From Bidens hawaiensis (taxonomy: Eukaryota > Streptophyta > Magnoliopsida > Asterales > Asteraceae): a stretch of 64,000 nt of DNA. The stretch's first letter is position 1, and every line of letters starts with the position of its first letter. Below the pieces are notes generated by a model. That model was given only the letters and a program-made list of their open reading frames with translations. It was not told where the DNA came from and made no database searches. The position numbers were made by a program, and so were the translations under genes. The DNA lies in NCBI GenBank assembly GCA_021521415.1, contig JAIQDT010000234.1, positions 1,877,001 through 1,941,000 on the forward strand. Direction: 5' to 3'. Of this stretch, positions 12,261 to 23,905 are shown piece by piece.

Positions 12261-12795
12261 ATTGTCCGTTGATGAGTCAGGAGCAGGTAGAGTTCATATG
12301 AGGGAAAAACAGAGTTCCTAATGTGTTTAATGGAAATAATAATTCGAATTGGAACAATTTTAAAAATAATATCTATAATTCTAATTGGCATTCCTCCGGT
12401 GCACCCCTGGTTTCCAATCAAATTTAAATCCTAACCGGGGGTAAGATCAGTCGTTTAGTGGGGATCAAAGTAGTCAAGGTGGGAGTAATAGGCAGGACTT
12501 GAGTGGTGGTATGGGTAGACTAGAAGAGATGATGAAGCAAATACTGGTTAGAGATCAGGAAACTTAGAAAAAAATTGCCGATCATGATTTACTATTTAGG
12601 AATCACCAGTCCGCACTTTTAGATCTTCAGAGAACCATAGGTGATATAGCCCGACATTTAGATGAGAGACCCCCAGGTCAGTTTTCGGGTTCCACTCAGC
12701 AAAATCCGGCTGCTCAGTTAAATGCCATCTCCACTCGTAGTGGTAGGGTTTTAGGTCTGGAGAGAGGGGTTGAGAGAGAAGAGGAGGATGAGTTA

Positions 12796-13898
12796 GTGGA
12801 TGAGGAGATAGTGATGGAGACTCTTGGGTGGGTGCAACCTAAGCTAGACCCAGCAAGTACCGCACCAACCAGTAAGCCCATAGTTGTAAGGAGTGAGAAA
12901 AGGAAACTGAGAGATGTTAGGCCGTCACCACTTATAGATCATGCTCGTGTGCCATATCCAGCCCATCTTACGAATCAGAAATTTCGTAGAGAGTACGGAA
13001 ACTTCTTAGATATGTTTAGGCAGCTTAGGATTAACCTTCCGTTTATCGAGGCCCTCCAGCATATGCCGAAATATGCCAAGTTTTTGAAAGATCTTCTTAA
13101 ACGAAAGGAATGTCTGGAGGAGCTTTCGACCATTCCACTGAACGAAGAGTGTTCTGCTGTAGTGCTCAATAAGGTTCCGGAAAAGTTACCCGATCCTGGT
13201 GTTTTCACTATTCCATGTTTGTTCGGTAGGGATACCTCGTGCCAAGCGTTAATGGACCTAGGAGTTAGCATAAACTTAATGCCATATTCGTTGTTTGAGA
13301 AGCTAGGCCTAGGAGAACCTACACCCACCCGTATGACATTGTATTTAGCTGACCGTTCGGTGAAGTACCGTAGGGGGATAATAGAAAACTCGCTCGTTAA
13401 AATCAATGGTTTGTCTTCCCCGTAGATTTTGTGGTTTTAGATAAGGAGGCCGATAAGAGAGTTCCTATTATTTTAGGTCATCCATTCTTGCGTACTGTTA
13501 GGGCACTCGTTGATGTATTTGAAGGTAAGATCACTCTTAGAGCCGGTGATGATAGTGTCACTTATGTTGCTAAATCCATGACACACCCGAGTGGTCAAGA
13601 TGGTCTCATTGATCCATGTCATCCCGTTTATGCGATTGAGTCTTTTATTCCGGGCATAGATCTACTTCTTGAGCATCCCCGTTTCGTCAGAGTTTGTTTG
13701 GAGGAGAAGAGAGAGGTCACGAGTTCTCGAGAGTCGATGGAGTTTGATAGAGAGAGAGAGGTAGTGGTTTGCAAAAGTTTGTGGAGTTTGGAAAAGTTGG
13801 AGATAAGAGGAATAGGATTGAAGATGAATGTTCGTATCGTGATGCAAAGTTTCTTGGAGGACCATGGTGGAGGAATCACCACTCAGACTGTCGAGTAG
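12796..13898 (+). pseudogene. GYP-1 aspartic protease pseudogene
   Basis: Two frames, 12796-13425 and 13431-13898, join through a frameshift near 13428. The protease core has MDLGVSINLMPYSLFEKLGL, with the catalytic Asp in D-L-G-V-S (usually D-L-G-A-S). It is followed by LADRSVKYRRGIIE and the flap-side block VPIILGHPFLRT. These are the hallmarks of Athila-type Ty3 proteases, which cut Gag in the particle. Nothing resembling reverse transcriptase follows. Confidence 0.85.
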
Positions 13899-15187
13899 TT
13901 CCCATAGAAGAGTACCTTGAGTGAAAACTCAAGTGTAGAGTTTGTATATTTGTCTTATCGTTATTTTGGAGTCTTGTCGTGTCACTAACGTATTTTTTTG
14001 TAGTTCTTCTTTGTTTTTTGTTTTTAAGTTTTGCAGGTTTTGAGCTAGAAAAATGACCCCTGTGAAGTTTAATGCAAAATTCAAGTGTGGGGATGGAGCA
14101 GCCGACCTGTATTCTTTTTATTATTTGCTGCTATTTTTTCATGTTTATATATATTGGGTGGGTTGGTTGGTCCGGTGACATGTTTTTAACGTTGAAACTC
14201 TATCAAGTTGATAAGATATTTTTAGAAATTGTTTGTTGTGTTTTCCGTTTTCGTTCGTGTGTGAGAGAAAGAGATATCGTTTGCTGAATACGTTCGGAGT
14301 TTAAGGTCATTCATGGAAGAAGACTTTGGCATCATATCGTCTTGCGCATATTACTAGCTAAGTCTTTTCCATTATCTATCTTACGTATTTTTATTTATTT
14401 TTGTTTTTGGTTTTTAGGTTTTTAGTTTTTATATTTCGATTTCTTTTTATTTTTACGAGCTTTAGTCTTTAGTTATATATTTTTAGGTTAAAGATGCCTA
14501 AGTGCACAATAAAAAAAAGAAAATAAATAATAAATAAATAAAAGTATTCCAAGAATTGGTCTGAAAAGTAAAAAGTAAAAGTGAGAAAAGTTATGTAAAG
14601 AAAAATGCCAAAGAAGCAGTCTCAAAAATAGAAAAAGAGGCCAAAGTGCACATATTAGACAAGACTGAGAGTTTACGTATCACCAAGGGGATGGCGACTC
14701 TGAGGATACACTATTGGGACTCGAAAGTTTTTAGTCAATAAATATTTTCTTGGGGCATATATAGGACAAAGTCCAATAATACTTAGGGCATCCTCGTACG
14801 ACCTCACTTGACCTATCATCCATAAATTCCATCTAAGTGTATTTTCTTCTTACCATTAAAGGGCTCTTATCTTATGGTGATATGTTGAAACAGTTTGCGT
14901 CAACTCGATTATTTTTAATTGTCTTTACTATGCTTGAGATGGGGTAGGTGGATCTTAACTCCAAAGGTGTGAGACCCATAGGTTTTTGATATCACATGAA
15001 CTTAAATACTTAATGTGCGTGGGGGCTTGATAGGCTGGGTTTAAGTGGACAAAAATATCGGCAATCGCGGTTTTTACGTTTATCTGAGCTTTAAGATAAC
15101 CTTATATGTTTTTTGTATTTCTCCGATGCTGATCCCATTGCAATGAGACTTTTTCAGGAACGAAATAGAGATAAGTGTAGGGATATT
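13899..15187 (+). other. GYP-1 non-coding 3' region
   Basis: 1.3 kb without any pol domain in either orientation. It contains T-rich stretches, AATTCAAGTGTGGGGATGG near 14080 (a purine-rich tract common downstream of Ty3 coding regions), and an A-rich patch at about 14505-14640. The final bases AAGTGTAGGGATAT abut the 3' LTR and are the likely polypurine tract. Confidence 0.6.
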
Positions 15188-16758
15188 TGATATAATGCTA
15201 AATATATATAATTCCCTTGTATATTTTAATTAATATTTTATTAGTTTTTGTTCGATTTTTATTAGAATTTGTATATTACTAACATATTTGAATAATGTAG
15301 GTTCCTGAGGTTTATCATGGTTAAAAAAAGCGAAAAATGAGCTAAAACAAGCAAAACAGATGAACCGGAGCATCATAATTGAACCGGACCGTATCAGGAA
15401 ACGAACCGGACCGGTTAGCCTCCTCATCTGGAGCGCCGCGCAACCGGGAGGCCAAATCCCGCCGCACGGCGCTTTAGGCAACCAGATTCTCGAATTTTCT
15501 TCGTTTTTTATGAGTTTTGGGCCCATGAAACCTATATAAACAACCCTAAACATAATCCTGAGAATACCCTGTGAACCAAAGCCAAATTTGGAGTTTCCTG
15601 GAGCTTAGGATTGCAATATTTGGCGGGTTTGAAGGCAAGGAATCAGCCGGCGAAGTGCTTATCATCCAAGGAGGAAGACCATGGGTTTTATCGCCTTTAA
15701 TCTTCCGTTCTTATTTATTTACGCCATGAATTCCTTTATTATTGTTTTGTTTGATTTTATGATGTTAGGCTAAACATTATAGACTGCCTAGGCTTATGAT
15801 GAACCTACTTTGACATTGTGTTTTGATTTGGGATTTATTTATCGTTATGGATTTATGATTTAGTAAAATATTTAATTATATTAAATTGATGCATATGGAT
15901 GCGTAGGATTGTTTGATTGATTGTTATTATTCCATAGTTGCCTTGATTATTGTTTGTCATTATGATAGGTTGCTATTAGGTCATCTACTTTGTATTTTTG
16001 ACTATTTTATGATTGATGTGCATTAAGATCATACGAATAATAATTATTAATTAAATAAACTTAAGTGTGCTGCTAACCTGAATCTGCAAAGTGCTAGGTT
16101 ATTGATAGATCTTTATTAATTAATATTGCTAGATTTAGTTCTTCGTAAGGAATCCGTCTAGGTTTGATTATTTAGTATTGTCTATTGAATTAATTAAATA
16201 TATTAAATTGCCTTTGATTTCCGCGCTGTAAGGTAGGATTTCGTATAAAGGAACTAAGTCATAAATAATTAGGTGACCGTAAGGAAACTTGATTTTAAAT
16301 ACTGGTGTGCGTTAAAACTTATTAGAAACTCATAGGTGTCTTTTGAAAAGGGTCAGGGGTCATGTTCGGTTTTTCTCTTAGGTGTCTATTTTACTATTCC
16401 ATTCCATAACTTAATATTTTCCGGTTAATTCATAACTGAAATTTAGGGGATTTTGGCCTAGGTAGTTTTCTCATTATCATATTATTTACTCAAACTTGTA
16501 TTTTCGTTTACTTTATTTATTTTTCTTAATTAGTTTTAATTTAATATTTTAAACAAAGCCCCCTTTTTACGAACAAATAGTTAACGTAGTTTAAAGAGTC
16601 TCGTGGGTTCGATATCCGGACTTACTTAGCTTTACTAGAGTTGATTGGTTCACTTGCCGGTTAGTAGTTCAGTCGAGTTTTAGAGAGTCTAGAGTATTAC
16701 TTAGTGTCTAGATAAGCGTAATTTAGTTAATAATTATTAGACTACTTTTAGCACATTT
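15188..16758 (+). repeat. GYP-1 3' LTR
   Basis: Begins TGATATAATG and ends GCACATTT. It is about 1571 bp and aligns with 9488-11084 with scattered substitutions and short indels. GTAAT follows immediately. Confidence 0.92.
15432..15473. repeat. GC-rich hairpin in the GYP-1 LTR
   Basis: AGCGCCG pairs with CGGCGCT at the outer edge, and CGGGA pairs with TCCCG inside. It is a strongly GC-rich cruciform in an otherwise AT-rich LTR, about 60 bp upstream of the TATA box. The 5' LTR retains only part of it. Confidence 0.65.
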
Positions 16759-16939
16759 GTAATAGTACATATGTTCTCTCTCTACATTCAAGTCAGATGT
16801 CAGTTCCTCCATCATTTTAAAGCGTCCATAATTTTTCATGCAATATTATTTTTTTTAAAAAACTTTCACCATAATAACAAGCGTTTTTTTTTATCTTTAA
16901 TATGGGTATGACTTTGTTATATAAAAATAAAAAAAAATT

Positions 16940-17320
16940 ACGTCATTGTGTCTTTTCGTCATTATACCATTCTGTTTGTCACTGTGTTTTTTCGTCATTG
17001 TGTCTTTCAAATTATCATTGTGTTTTTTTAAATGCTAATAATACGGTTGTGTAATAACAATAAGTAAAGATAATGATAAAATAACAACAAATTATCTAAT
17101 AAATAAAACACAATGATGAATGCATATTACACAATTACATAAAACATAAAACACAATGGTGAATACATATAATACAACGACCTGAAACGTAAAACACAAT
17201 GGAAACTGCATATTACGCAATGACAACGTAATACACAATGACTAAACCACAATGATAAGTAGAAAGAAAAATGATGAGCACAAAGACACAATGACAAACA
17301 AAAAGACACAATGACGTAAT
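16940..17320. repeat. Inverted array of GTCATTGTGT words inside MUL-1
   Basis: Copies of GTCATTGTGT occur on the left side (about 16940-17030). Copies of ACACAATGAC or ACACAATG occur on the right side (about 17110-17320). The array is symmetric about roughly 17080 and continues the foldback's inverted repeat to its centre. Confidence 0.7.
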
Positions 17321-17750
17321 CTTTGTTTTAATTGTTATCTTTAATATGAGTATCAATTGATAACACAATGCATAGAAAAACCCAATTAAAAATAATAATG
17401 AACAATCAATAACACAATATTAAAAACCCACTAATTTTTTTTATTTTTATACAACAATATGATACTCATATTAAAGATAAAAAAAACGCTTGTTATTATG
17501 GTGAAATTTAAAAAAAAAATAGTGTTACATTAAAACGTTATGGACATTTTAAAATGATGGGGGAATTTACATGTGCCTTGCATATGGAAAGAGAAAGTCA
17601 ACAAAAGTTAGTTATTACCTTTATGCCCTTCTTATTTATTTTCTTAAATTAATCTCCAGTATTCATATATAAGATCAATGGATTAGGTTTCTTCTCATCC
17701 TTCTCATTTTTTTTTGGTCCTTTGTATTTTAACTTTACTCATAATAGTAA

Positions 17751-17806
17751 TAACCCATGTAAAATAATATTTGTTGGACTTTCTCACGGGCAAAAATACC
17801 CCAACA
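17751..17806 (-). repeat. COP-1 3' LTR, proximal part
   Basis: TAACCCATGTAAAATAATAT to CCCCAACA matches the end of the LTR at 21977-22032. It restores the LTR interrupted at 9381. Confidence 0.88.
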
Positions 17807-17820
17807 AATCTCCCCTTTTT
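17807..17820 (-). other. COP-1 polypurine tract
   Basis: On the minus strand this reads AAAAAGGGGAGATT immediately before the LTR start TGTTGGGG, the expected position of the plus-strand primer of reverse transcription. Confidence 0.85.
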
Positions 17821-17859
17821 GTCTATCAGAAAGAACTCACCACCCCAGCGAGCGAGCAA

Positions 17860-19490
17860 CATTTCTTCAGTTTCTCTCTTGCCAGAGCTTGGTCAACATA
17901 TTGAAACAATTATCATCGGTTTGAACTTTATCAAGTTTAAACAACTTGTCTTCAATACCATCTCTAATCCAATGATACCTCACATCAACATGTTTTGTTC
18001 TTCTATAATACATATAATTCTTAGCAAGGTGAATAGCACTTTGATTATCACAAAGAACCACATAGCGCTGTTACATAAAGAAAAGCTCTTGCATAAATCT
18101 TTTCAAGCATAATAATTCTTTGCATGCTTCTGTTACTGCCATATACTCTACCTCGATAGTAGACAAAGCAACACAATTTTGCAGTCTTGATTGCCATGAC
18201 ACGGCTTCCCCTGCAAAGGACATCAAATATCCAGAAGTGAATATCATGTTGTCGTTATTTCTTGCCATATCAGAATCCGTGTAACCAACAAGCTTCGGCT
18301 ACCCATTTCCAAATGTTATACCCAATTTGGAAGTACCACGTAGATATCTAAGGATCCACTTAACTGCTTCCCAATGCTTCTTACCCGGATTTGATAGGAA
18401 CCGACTAACAACACCTACTACATGGGCAATATCAGGCAGTGCACATACCATTGCATTCATCAAGCTTCCAACTGCTGATGCATATGGAATGCCATCCATC
18501 TCTTCAATCTCTTTCTCAAAACTAGGACAATCTTTTTCACTTAACTTAAAGTTGGGAATAAGAGGTGTACTAACCACATTAACTTTAAACATCATGAATC
18601 TGCTAAGCACCTTTTCAATGTATTGCTCTTGTGACATGTGCAACTTCTTTGAAGCTCTATCTCTAGTAATCCGAATGCCAAGAATATTCTTAGCTGGCCC
18701 CAAGTCTTTCATAGAAAACGACTTGCTTAATTCTTTCTTCAGCTAAACAATCCTTTCCACATTCTTTCCAACAATCAACATATCATCAACATGAAGCAAT
18801 AAAATGATGAAATCATCATTACCAAACCTCTTGAAGAAAACACAATGATCTTACGCAGTCTTTCGGTAGCCTTGCTTCCCTATAACTGACTCAAACTTCT
18901 TGTACCACTATCTTGGCGCTTGCTTTTACCTGTAAAGACTTTTCTGAAGTTTACAAACATAATCTTCTTTACCCTTAACCTAAAAACCTTCAGGTTGCTC
19001 CATATAGATTTCTTTATCCAAGTCACCATGAAGGAATGCTGTCTTGACATCCATCTGCTTAACCTCAAGATCAAGACTAGGAGCTAAACCAAGAATCACT
19101 CTAATAGAACTCATCTTCACAACTGGAGAAAAAATCTCATCAAAATCAATACCCTTTCTTTGACTGAACCCTTTGACCACCAATCTTGCCTTGCACCTAG
19201 GCCGTGAGGTATGTTCTTTCAGTCTTTAGTTTGTAGACCCACGTGTTCTTCAAAGCTCTTTTGCCATTAGCCAACTTCACTAACTCAAATGTATTGTTAT
19301 CATAAAAGGAATCCATCTCATCTTGCATAGCTTCATCCCACTCTCTTTTATGCTTATCTTCCATGGCCTCTTTATAATACTCGGGCTCTCCCTTATCATT
19401 GAGTAAGACGTACTCACCGGTAGAATAACGAGTAGAAGGTTGACGGTCTCTAGTAGACCGCCTGAGTGAGACAAATGCATGCATATCTAC
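17860..19490 (-). pseudogene. COP-1 reverse transcriptase and RNase H pseudogene
   Basis: On the minus strand the pieces run in domain order. The RT start is at 19197-19484, with EWDEAMQDEMDSF and NTWVYKLK. The middle is at 18980-19183, with GIDFDEIFSPVVKM and QMDVKTAFLHGDL. An HVDDM catalytic block lies near 18785, and the RT end at 18299-18712 has MKDLGPAKNILGI and YLRGTSKLGI. RNase H is at 18071-18268 (YLMSFAGEAVSWQSRLQ) and 17867-18061 (CDNQSAIHLAKN). Frameshifts and stops separate every piece. The family enzyme copies element RNA into DNA; this copy cannot. Confidence 0.9.
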
Positions 19491-19660
19491 TGGTAATTCA
19501 GGATGAATATCCTCATCCAGCTCTGCCTGCTCTTGTTTATCAACATTATCGGTACCATGTTATTCGTCATTTTGAATATCATCAGTCTACTGAGGAACTA
19601 CCTTTGTCTTCTCAATATATTTCAAACTCTGATCTTCCACAAACACGATATCACGACTTC

Positions 19661-20061
19661 TTACAAGCTTCTTTGAAACCAGATCTGTCGCCTGTATCTA
19701 AACTCATCATGCCCGTAACCAAGGAATATAAACTGTCTGGACTTCACATCAAGCTTTGATCTTTCATCTTTGGGAATATGCAGAAATGTTTTGCATCCAA
19801 AGACCCACAAATGACGATATGAAACATCTTTGCCACTCCAAACCCTGTCTGGAACATCATTATGCAAAGGAATACAAGGAGTAAAATCTTATGCCACATA
19901 TCGGTCACATAAGAATTCGTCAATGAATGAACCGAGTCTCTGGAAATCTTTGGATGTGCCATGTATAACTTTGAAGTTCTTTCACCTCTTGCCACGATCA
20001 ACGAACGACGAGTGAGTTTCCAAATTCCACCACCAAAAAATACTATGGAAACCATCATCAT
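19661..20061 (-). pseudogene. COP-1 integrase remnant lacking the catalytic core
   Basis: The pre-integrase region (RRSLIVARGERTSKLY) is followed within about 30 codons by the segment that normally lies after the integrase core: HLWVFGCKTFLHIPKDER and FIFLGYG. The intervening 150 or so residues, with the D,D,E catalytic triad, are absent. The junction is near 19890-19930. This looks like an internal deletion and alone makes the element non-autonomous. Confidence 0.75.
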
Positions 20062-20575
20062 CTAATGTGCCTGCGGAGATCAAATTAAGTCTAATATCTG
20101 GAACATGTTTTACATTGAGTAAAACCAAATCCATCCCAGTATCAAACTTCAAGCAAACATCCCCAACACAAACGATCTTTGACAGCCCATTATTACCCAT
20201 CTTGACATTCCCAAAATCACTAGAAGTATAAGATGAATAGAAATCCCTTTGTGATGTCACATGACAAGTAGCACCACTGTCAACAACCCAAATCGAATCA
20301 TCACGTGCCCTATCATAATCACAACAGATATGAAATTCTTTGGTGGCAGTGTTAGTTTCAGAAGTACCTTCATCACCGTCATGTTTCTTGTGGTTGTTCT
20401 TTTTATTGTTGTAATTAGCCTTCTTGTTTTCCTTTTTCCATTGTCTACAATATTTTATCGTGTGCCCTTTTCTACCACAATGATAGCACTCAAATTCTAC
20501 AAACTTCCCTTTGGACTTACTGTGGTGCTTTGCTCTATTACTCAGATCTCTAACCTCTACTATGGCTTCCCCCAC
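19982..20575 (-). pseudogene. COP-1 zinc knuckle and aspartic protease
   Basis: An open stretch holding the Gag zinc knuckle CYHCGRKGHTIKYC (CX2CX4HX4C). A lysine- and asparagine-rich linker follows, then the copia protease motif WVVDSGATCHVT with its catalytic Asp. It continues into a C-terminal protease block (KHVPDIRLNLISAGTL). This is the best-preserved stretch of COP-1. Confidence 0.88.
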
Positions 20576-21163
20576 TACTTTCGGTAACTAACGCATCTGA
20601 ATGTGAAGAGGAACCTTGTGACTTTCTTCTAATCTCTTCATTTATAATACTACCTTTAGCCAATTCCATAGTAATAATACCGTTTGCTTCGGAGTTGGAC
20701 AACGATGTTCTAAAAGTCTCCCAAGAATCCGATAACGTAACAAGAAGCAGCCACAAACCTTGTATCTCGTCTTCTAACTTAATACCCATACCTGCAAACT
20801 GATTAATAACACCCTGAAAAACATTCAAATGATTAGTAACAGGAGTTCCATCACGGTATTTTAAGTTTATCAACTGCTTAATAAAGAACAACTTATTGTC
20901 CTGGTCTTCCAAGCATACAACTCTTCAAGCTTGGTCCAAAGAGTACGAGCATGAGTCTCCCCACTAATATGGTTCAAAACATTATCATCAATCCACTGCC
21001 GAATATACCCACAAATCCTCCTCTGCAAAATATTCCACTCTTCATCAGTTTTATCTTCAGGTTTATCGGTAGTGAACACAGGCAAATAATAATCCTTCAC
21101 GTAAAGAAGGTCTTCCATCTTGCTTTTCCAAACATGATAATTACCACCATTCAAATTCACCAT
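20550..21163 (-). pseudogene. COP-1 gag pseudogene
   Basis: Starts at an ATG at 21163, 53 bp inside the primer site. Two frames overlap (20870-21163 and 20550-20912) with a frameshift near 20900. [16 protein letters not shown] and, later, VTLSDSWETFRTSLSNSEA are copia capsid (UBN2-type gag) signatures. The frame runs on to the zinc knuckle. Confidence 0.85.
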
Positions 21164-21214
21164 CCTACTTGTATTAGCTTCTATCGTTCAAACAAGTCTT
21201 AACCCAAGAACAAG

Positions 21215-21233
21215 AGCCGAAGCTGTGATACCA
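21215..21233 (-). other. COP-1 primer binding site
   Basis: The minus strand reads TGGTATCACAGC three bases after the 5' LTR. TGGTATCA is complementary to the 3' end of initiator methionine tRNA, the usual primer of plant copia elements. Confidence 0.85.
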
Positions 21234-21236
21234 CTC

Positions 21237-22032
21237 TATTGGTAAAATCGACCACCTAGCCACGAATGGTAAACAAAAAGTGCGGAATTAATCTTCGTTA
21301 AACTAAACTTTTTCCCGACCCGAATGAATCAATAAGGATGCAAACAAATAGGGTAATATTAAAGTAACAAGAGACACAAAATTTTGGCATGGAAAACCTC
21401 TCAAGAGGAGAGTAAAAACCACGGGACTACTAGAGCTACTTCAAATCTACTATCACCAAAAATAGCAATACAAAATCTTCTATAGTTAAAACTAGAGGCA
21501 TACACAAATCATCATATACTTGGCACAAACTAACATCAAGTATATGAAACCAAATTAAAAAAAAGTAACGAATAAGAGGTAACACCAACGAGAAAATACC
21601 GATCCCCAAAACGTCTCTTACGTATTCAAAATAACTAACGAATTGAAGCACAAACTTTTCTGTCGTCAACTCTGTTGTGGGCTGAATATATGCTCCCTAA
21701 AAAAACAAACCCTTTTGTCTTCGTCTTTTCTTTGACGGCTACCAATTGTTCACCCAATTTTCTATCATGCTTTGACTTTTTATATATCACCACAAAACTC
21801 TTTGAATTATGAAGCCCACAAAAAAATTACATTGGTTACGTGGGCCCAAAAACACTTCACCAAAAACTAAAGCACCAAATATGAATTTGGTGTATGCCTA
21901 CGAATGAAGCATGAAAGCATATTTTATTTTATTTGTTTTATTTCTTTTTTTTATTACTAAATAATAATAATAGTAATAACCCATGTAAAATAATATTTGT
22001 TGGGCTTTTTCATAGGCAAAAATACCCAAACA
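21237..22032 (-). repeat. COP-1 5' LTR
   Basis: 796 bp; on the plus strand it begins TATTGG (mutated TGTTGG) and ends CCAAACA, followed by GTTTT. On the minus strand a TATATAAAAA box lies at about 21776-21786. Confidence 0.9.
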
Positions 22033-22107
22033 GTTTTTAGGGATGATCTAGCATGTCCACCTGGAAAATACTCTTAAAAAATCATTATTTTATCTAAATA
22101 ACAACAA

Positions 22108-23649
22108 TCTACCTATACTAATAAAAGAAAATAATAACGATGACATGCCAATCCCATATTACTTCTTGGCTATTTTTCCCTTTCAAATTCTTAATCCTTT
22201 TATAGGCATTTTAGAAATTTCCGTATAAATAAAGATGATATATTCTAAAATTGGACAATTCCTAATAAAACAAATAATGTTTATTACAATTTACATAAGA
22301 AAATATAAAACTAAAAATGGAATTGAAATATTTAGTCAGTTTCAATTTTAATTTATAATATATATAATAATGTCATGCATAATAATATAAAAAGAATGTA
22401 CCAACAACACCACCACCACCACCACCACCACCGCCACCAACAATAATAATTATAATAATAATATATGATTTCCTAGATTACGTGTTTATTTAAAAATTAA
22501 ATGATTCTCCTTAATATCTTAATTTTTCTAAATATATAAATTTTATAACGAAACAACAAAAATATGTATACATGTATATTTTCTAATTTAAAAAACATTT
22601 TCATATGTAAAAAACGGATTTAAATCACAAAAAAAAATGAATAATGGATTTGTGACATTAATAACTAATTAACCTAATATTTATTTCATATAACAAAATT
22701 CGAATTGTTTTTACATACTATTCTCTCGCCCGCCTTATATGTATATATCGATAAACAATTTTAATTGAGAATGTTACAATTACAATTGATCAATGTCTTC
22801 TAGATTATATCAAGTGTATCACACCTTAATTATTGTAATTTTTTCTATTCAAGTCTCTTCTTTTGATTTATTATGCAATCACATATCAAACATTCCAACG
22901 AAAATCAATGTTTCAATAGACTCATAATCAACTTCGTTTGTTTTCAAACTTTTACAACTATAACGCCATAGTGGCATTGGCCACGGGTGAGCTCTTTTAT
23001 TTGTAACTCTTTTACTAAATTGATAAAAAAAATAATAAATTGTCATATGTATTTAATTATGACTAATGGTTTGCAATAATGCGTAAAAACGTGAAGGCGC
23101 TGGACGTGGCAATTGGGGTACTGCCACTGATGAGATTAAAGTGTAGTTATTTACAAATTTGAAACATATGGACTTGCCACATCTTGTAAGTCAACTTCGT
23201 GCATTCATTTATTGCTTTAATATTGAACTTTATGTTTGCGCTATCTTACAACTTATTTTATTAACAATACACAACAAAAAAAATGTATGTTTGGCCCAAT
23301 GCCAGAAAAAATGTATTGTGTGGTTAGAATCATTATTTCTTTTGGTACCTTACTTTATTTAACAGAAGGTTTAGTTTTGAGAAACTAACTGCATATACAG
23401 AAAATATACTTTACTTTCATGCTTATGACAATTTCTTTTAAGAAGTTGCAAAGTAATCATTTTTACTTTCTTAAATTTGTAAATTCTAAATTTTTTAGTA
23501 CTTGTAGTATATATATTTAAATATATTTGTAATACATTTTTTACATAATTATGTTTAAGTTTAACATTTATTTTTTTTAATTTCTAACAATTTATTGTAT
23601 TAATTTACACATTGATAAATTCCGTATAATAGATGGGTTTTAAAGCTAG
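22108..23649. mobile_element. Non-autonomous Helitron
   Basis: The 5' tip TCTACCTATACTAATAAAAG follows an A. The 3' end has a degenerate hairpin (CCGTATAATAGATGGG) followed by TTTTAAAGCTAG and a T. A TC start, a hairpin close to a CTRR end, and insertion between A and T are Helitron rules. The phrase CGTRTAATA-NATGGG-TTTTAAA-CTAG is a common plant Helitron tail. No Rep/helicase coding is visible. Length is about 1.5 kb. Confidence 0.6.
22408..22439. repeat. CAC microsatellite
   Basis: Ten or so CAC triplets with one CGC interruption, followed by an AAT-rich stretch. It lies inside the Helitron. Confidence 0.9.
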
Positions 23650-23744
23650 TAATAATAATATATTGGACTCTCAAATTTTGGGTCCCCTCTTTTAATATGG
23701 GATATGGTAACGGTACATACGTGTCATATCTATCGTATGTTATG

Positions 23745-23785
23745 AACAATATTGTTGCCGAACAATATTGTTGCCGAACAATATT
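23745..23785. repeat. 16-bp tandem repeat, 2.5 copies
   Basis: AACAATATTGTTGCCG is repeated at 23745 and 23761, with a partial third copy from 23777. Each unit contains the palindrome AACAATATTGTT. Confidence 0.9.
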
Positions 23786-23905
23786 TGGAAAATGATCATG
23801 GGTTGACACATGGTATGCAATACTAGAAGCAATATCAGAATCAGACATAAACAATAAAGAAATAGAACAACACCTTGAAAGGAAAAATTAAACATAACAC
23901 CTTTA

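Larger units (their letters stand above)
9488..16758 (+). mobile_element. GYP-1, Ty3 retrotransposon carrying only gag and protease
   Basis: The LTRs are 9488-11084 and 15188-16758. The left one starts TGAT and ends ATCA; the right one ends ATTT, presumably a mutated ATCA. GTAAT flanks both ends (9483-9487 and 16759-16763). The primer site TGGCGCCGTTGCC and the Gag and protease sequences resemble Athila-type elements. No reverse transcriptase, RNase H or integrase lies between protease and 3' LTR, so it must rely on enzymes from another element. It lies within the left arm of the MUL-1 foldback. Confidence 0.92.
9382..17740. mobile_element. MUL-1, Mutator-like foldback with nested Ty3 element
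   Basis: The 10-mer ATAATAGTAA flanks both sides (9372-9381 and 17741-17750), a Mutator-length target duplication. With GYP-1 removed the element is about 1.08 kb and almost all of it is long inverted repeat. The arm 9382-9487 plus 16764-17060 pairs with about 17100-17740. The best-matching inner block is CACCATAATAACAAGCG against its complement near 17495. The outermost arms are more diverged. No transposase is present, so it is non-autonomous. It sits inside the COP-1 3' LTR. Confidence 0.8.
8629..22032 (-). mobile_element. COP-1, degenerate Ty1/copia retrotransposon
   Basis: The LTRs begin TGTTGG and end CCAACA or CCAAACA. The whole element is flanked by GTTTT at 8624-8628 and 22033-22037. 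Coding is on the minus strand. The 5' LTR is 21237-22032, with the primer site next to it at 21215-21233. The polypurine tract (17807-17820) abuts the 3' LTR. The 3' LTR is split into 8629-9381 and 17751-17806 by an inserted Mutator-like foldback. Removing the insertions leaves a copia element of about 5 kb. Gag, protease, reverse transcriptase and RNase H are recognisable but broken, and the integrase core is missing. Confidence 0.92.

Noticed and set aside
14640..15100. A distant GYP-1 version of the shared module
   Set aside because: Only TTACCATTAAA and a few short words are in common; not distinguishable from chance by eye.
18327..18746. 139-codon plus-strand frame opposite the COP-1 reverse transcriptase
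   Set aside because: Antisense shadow of a well-supported minus-strand RT domain.
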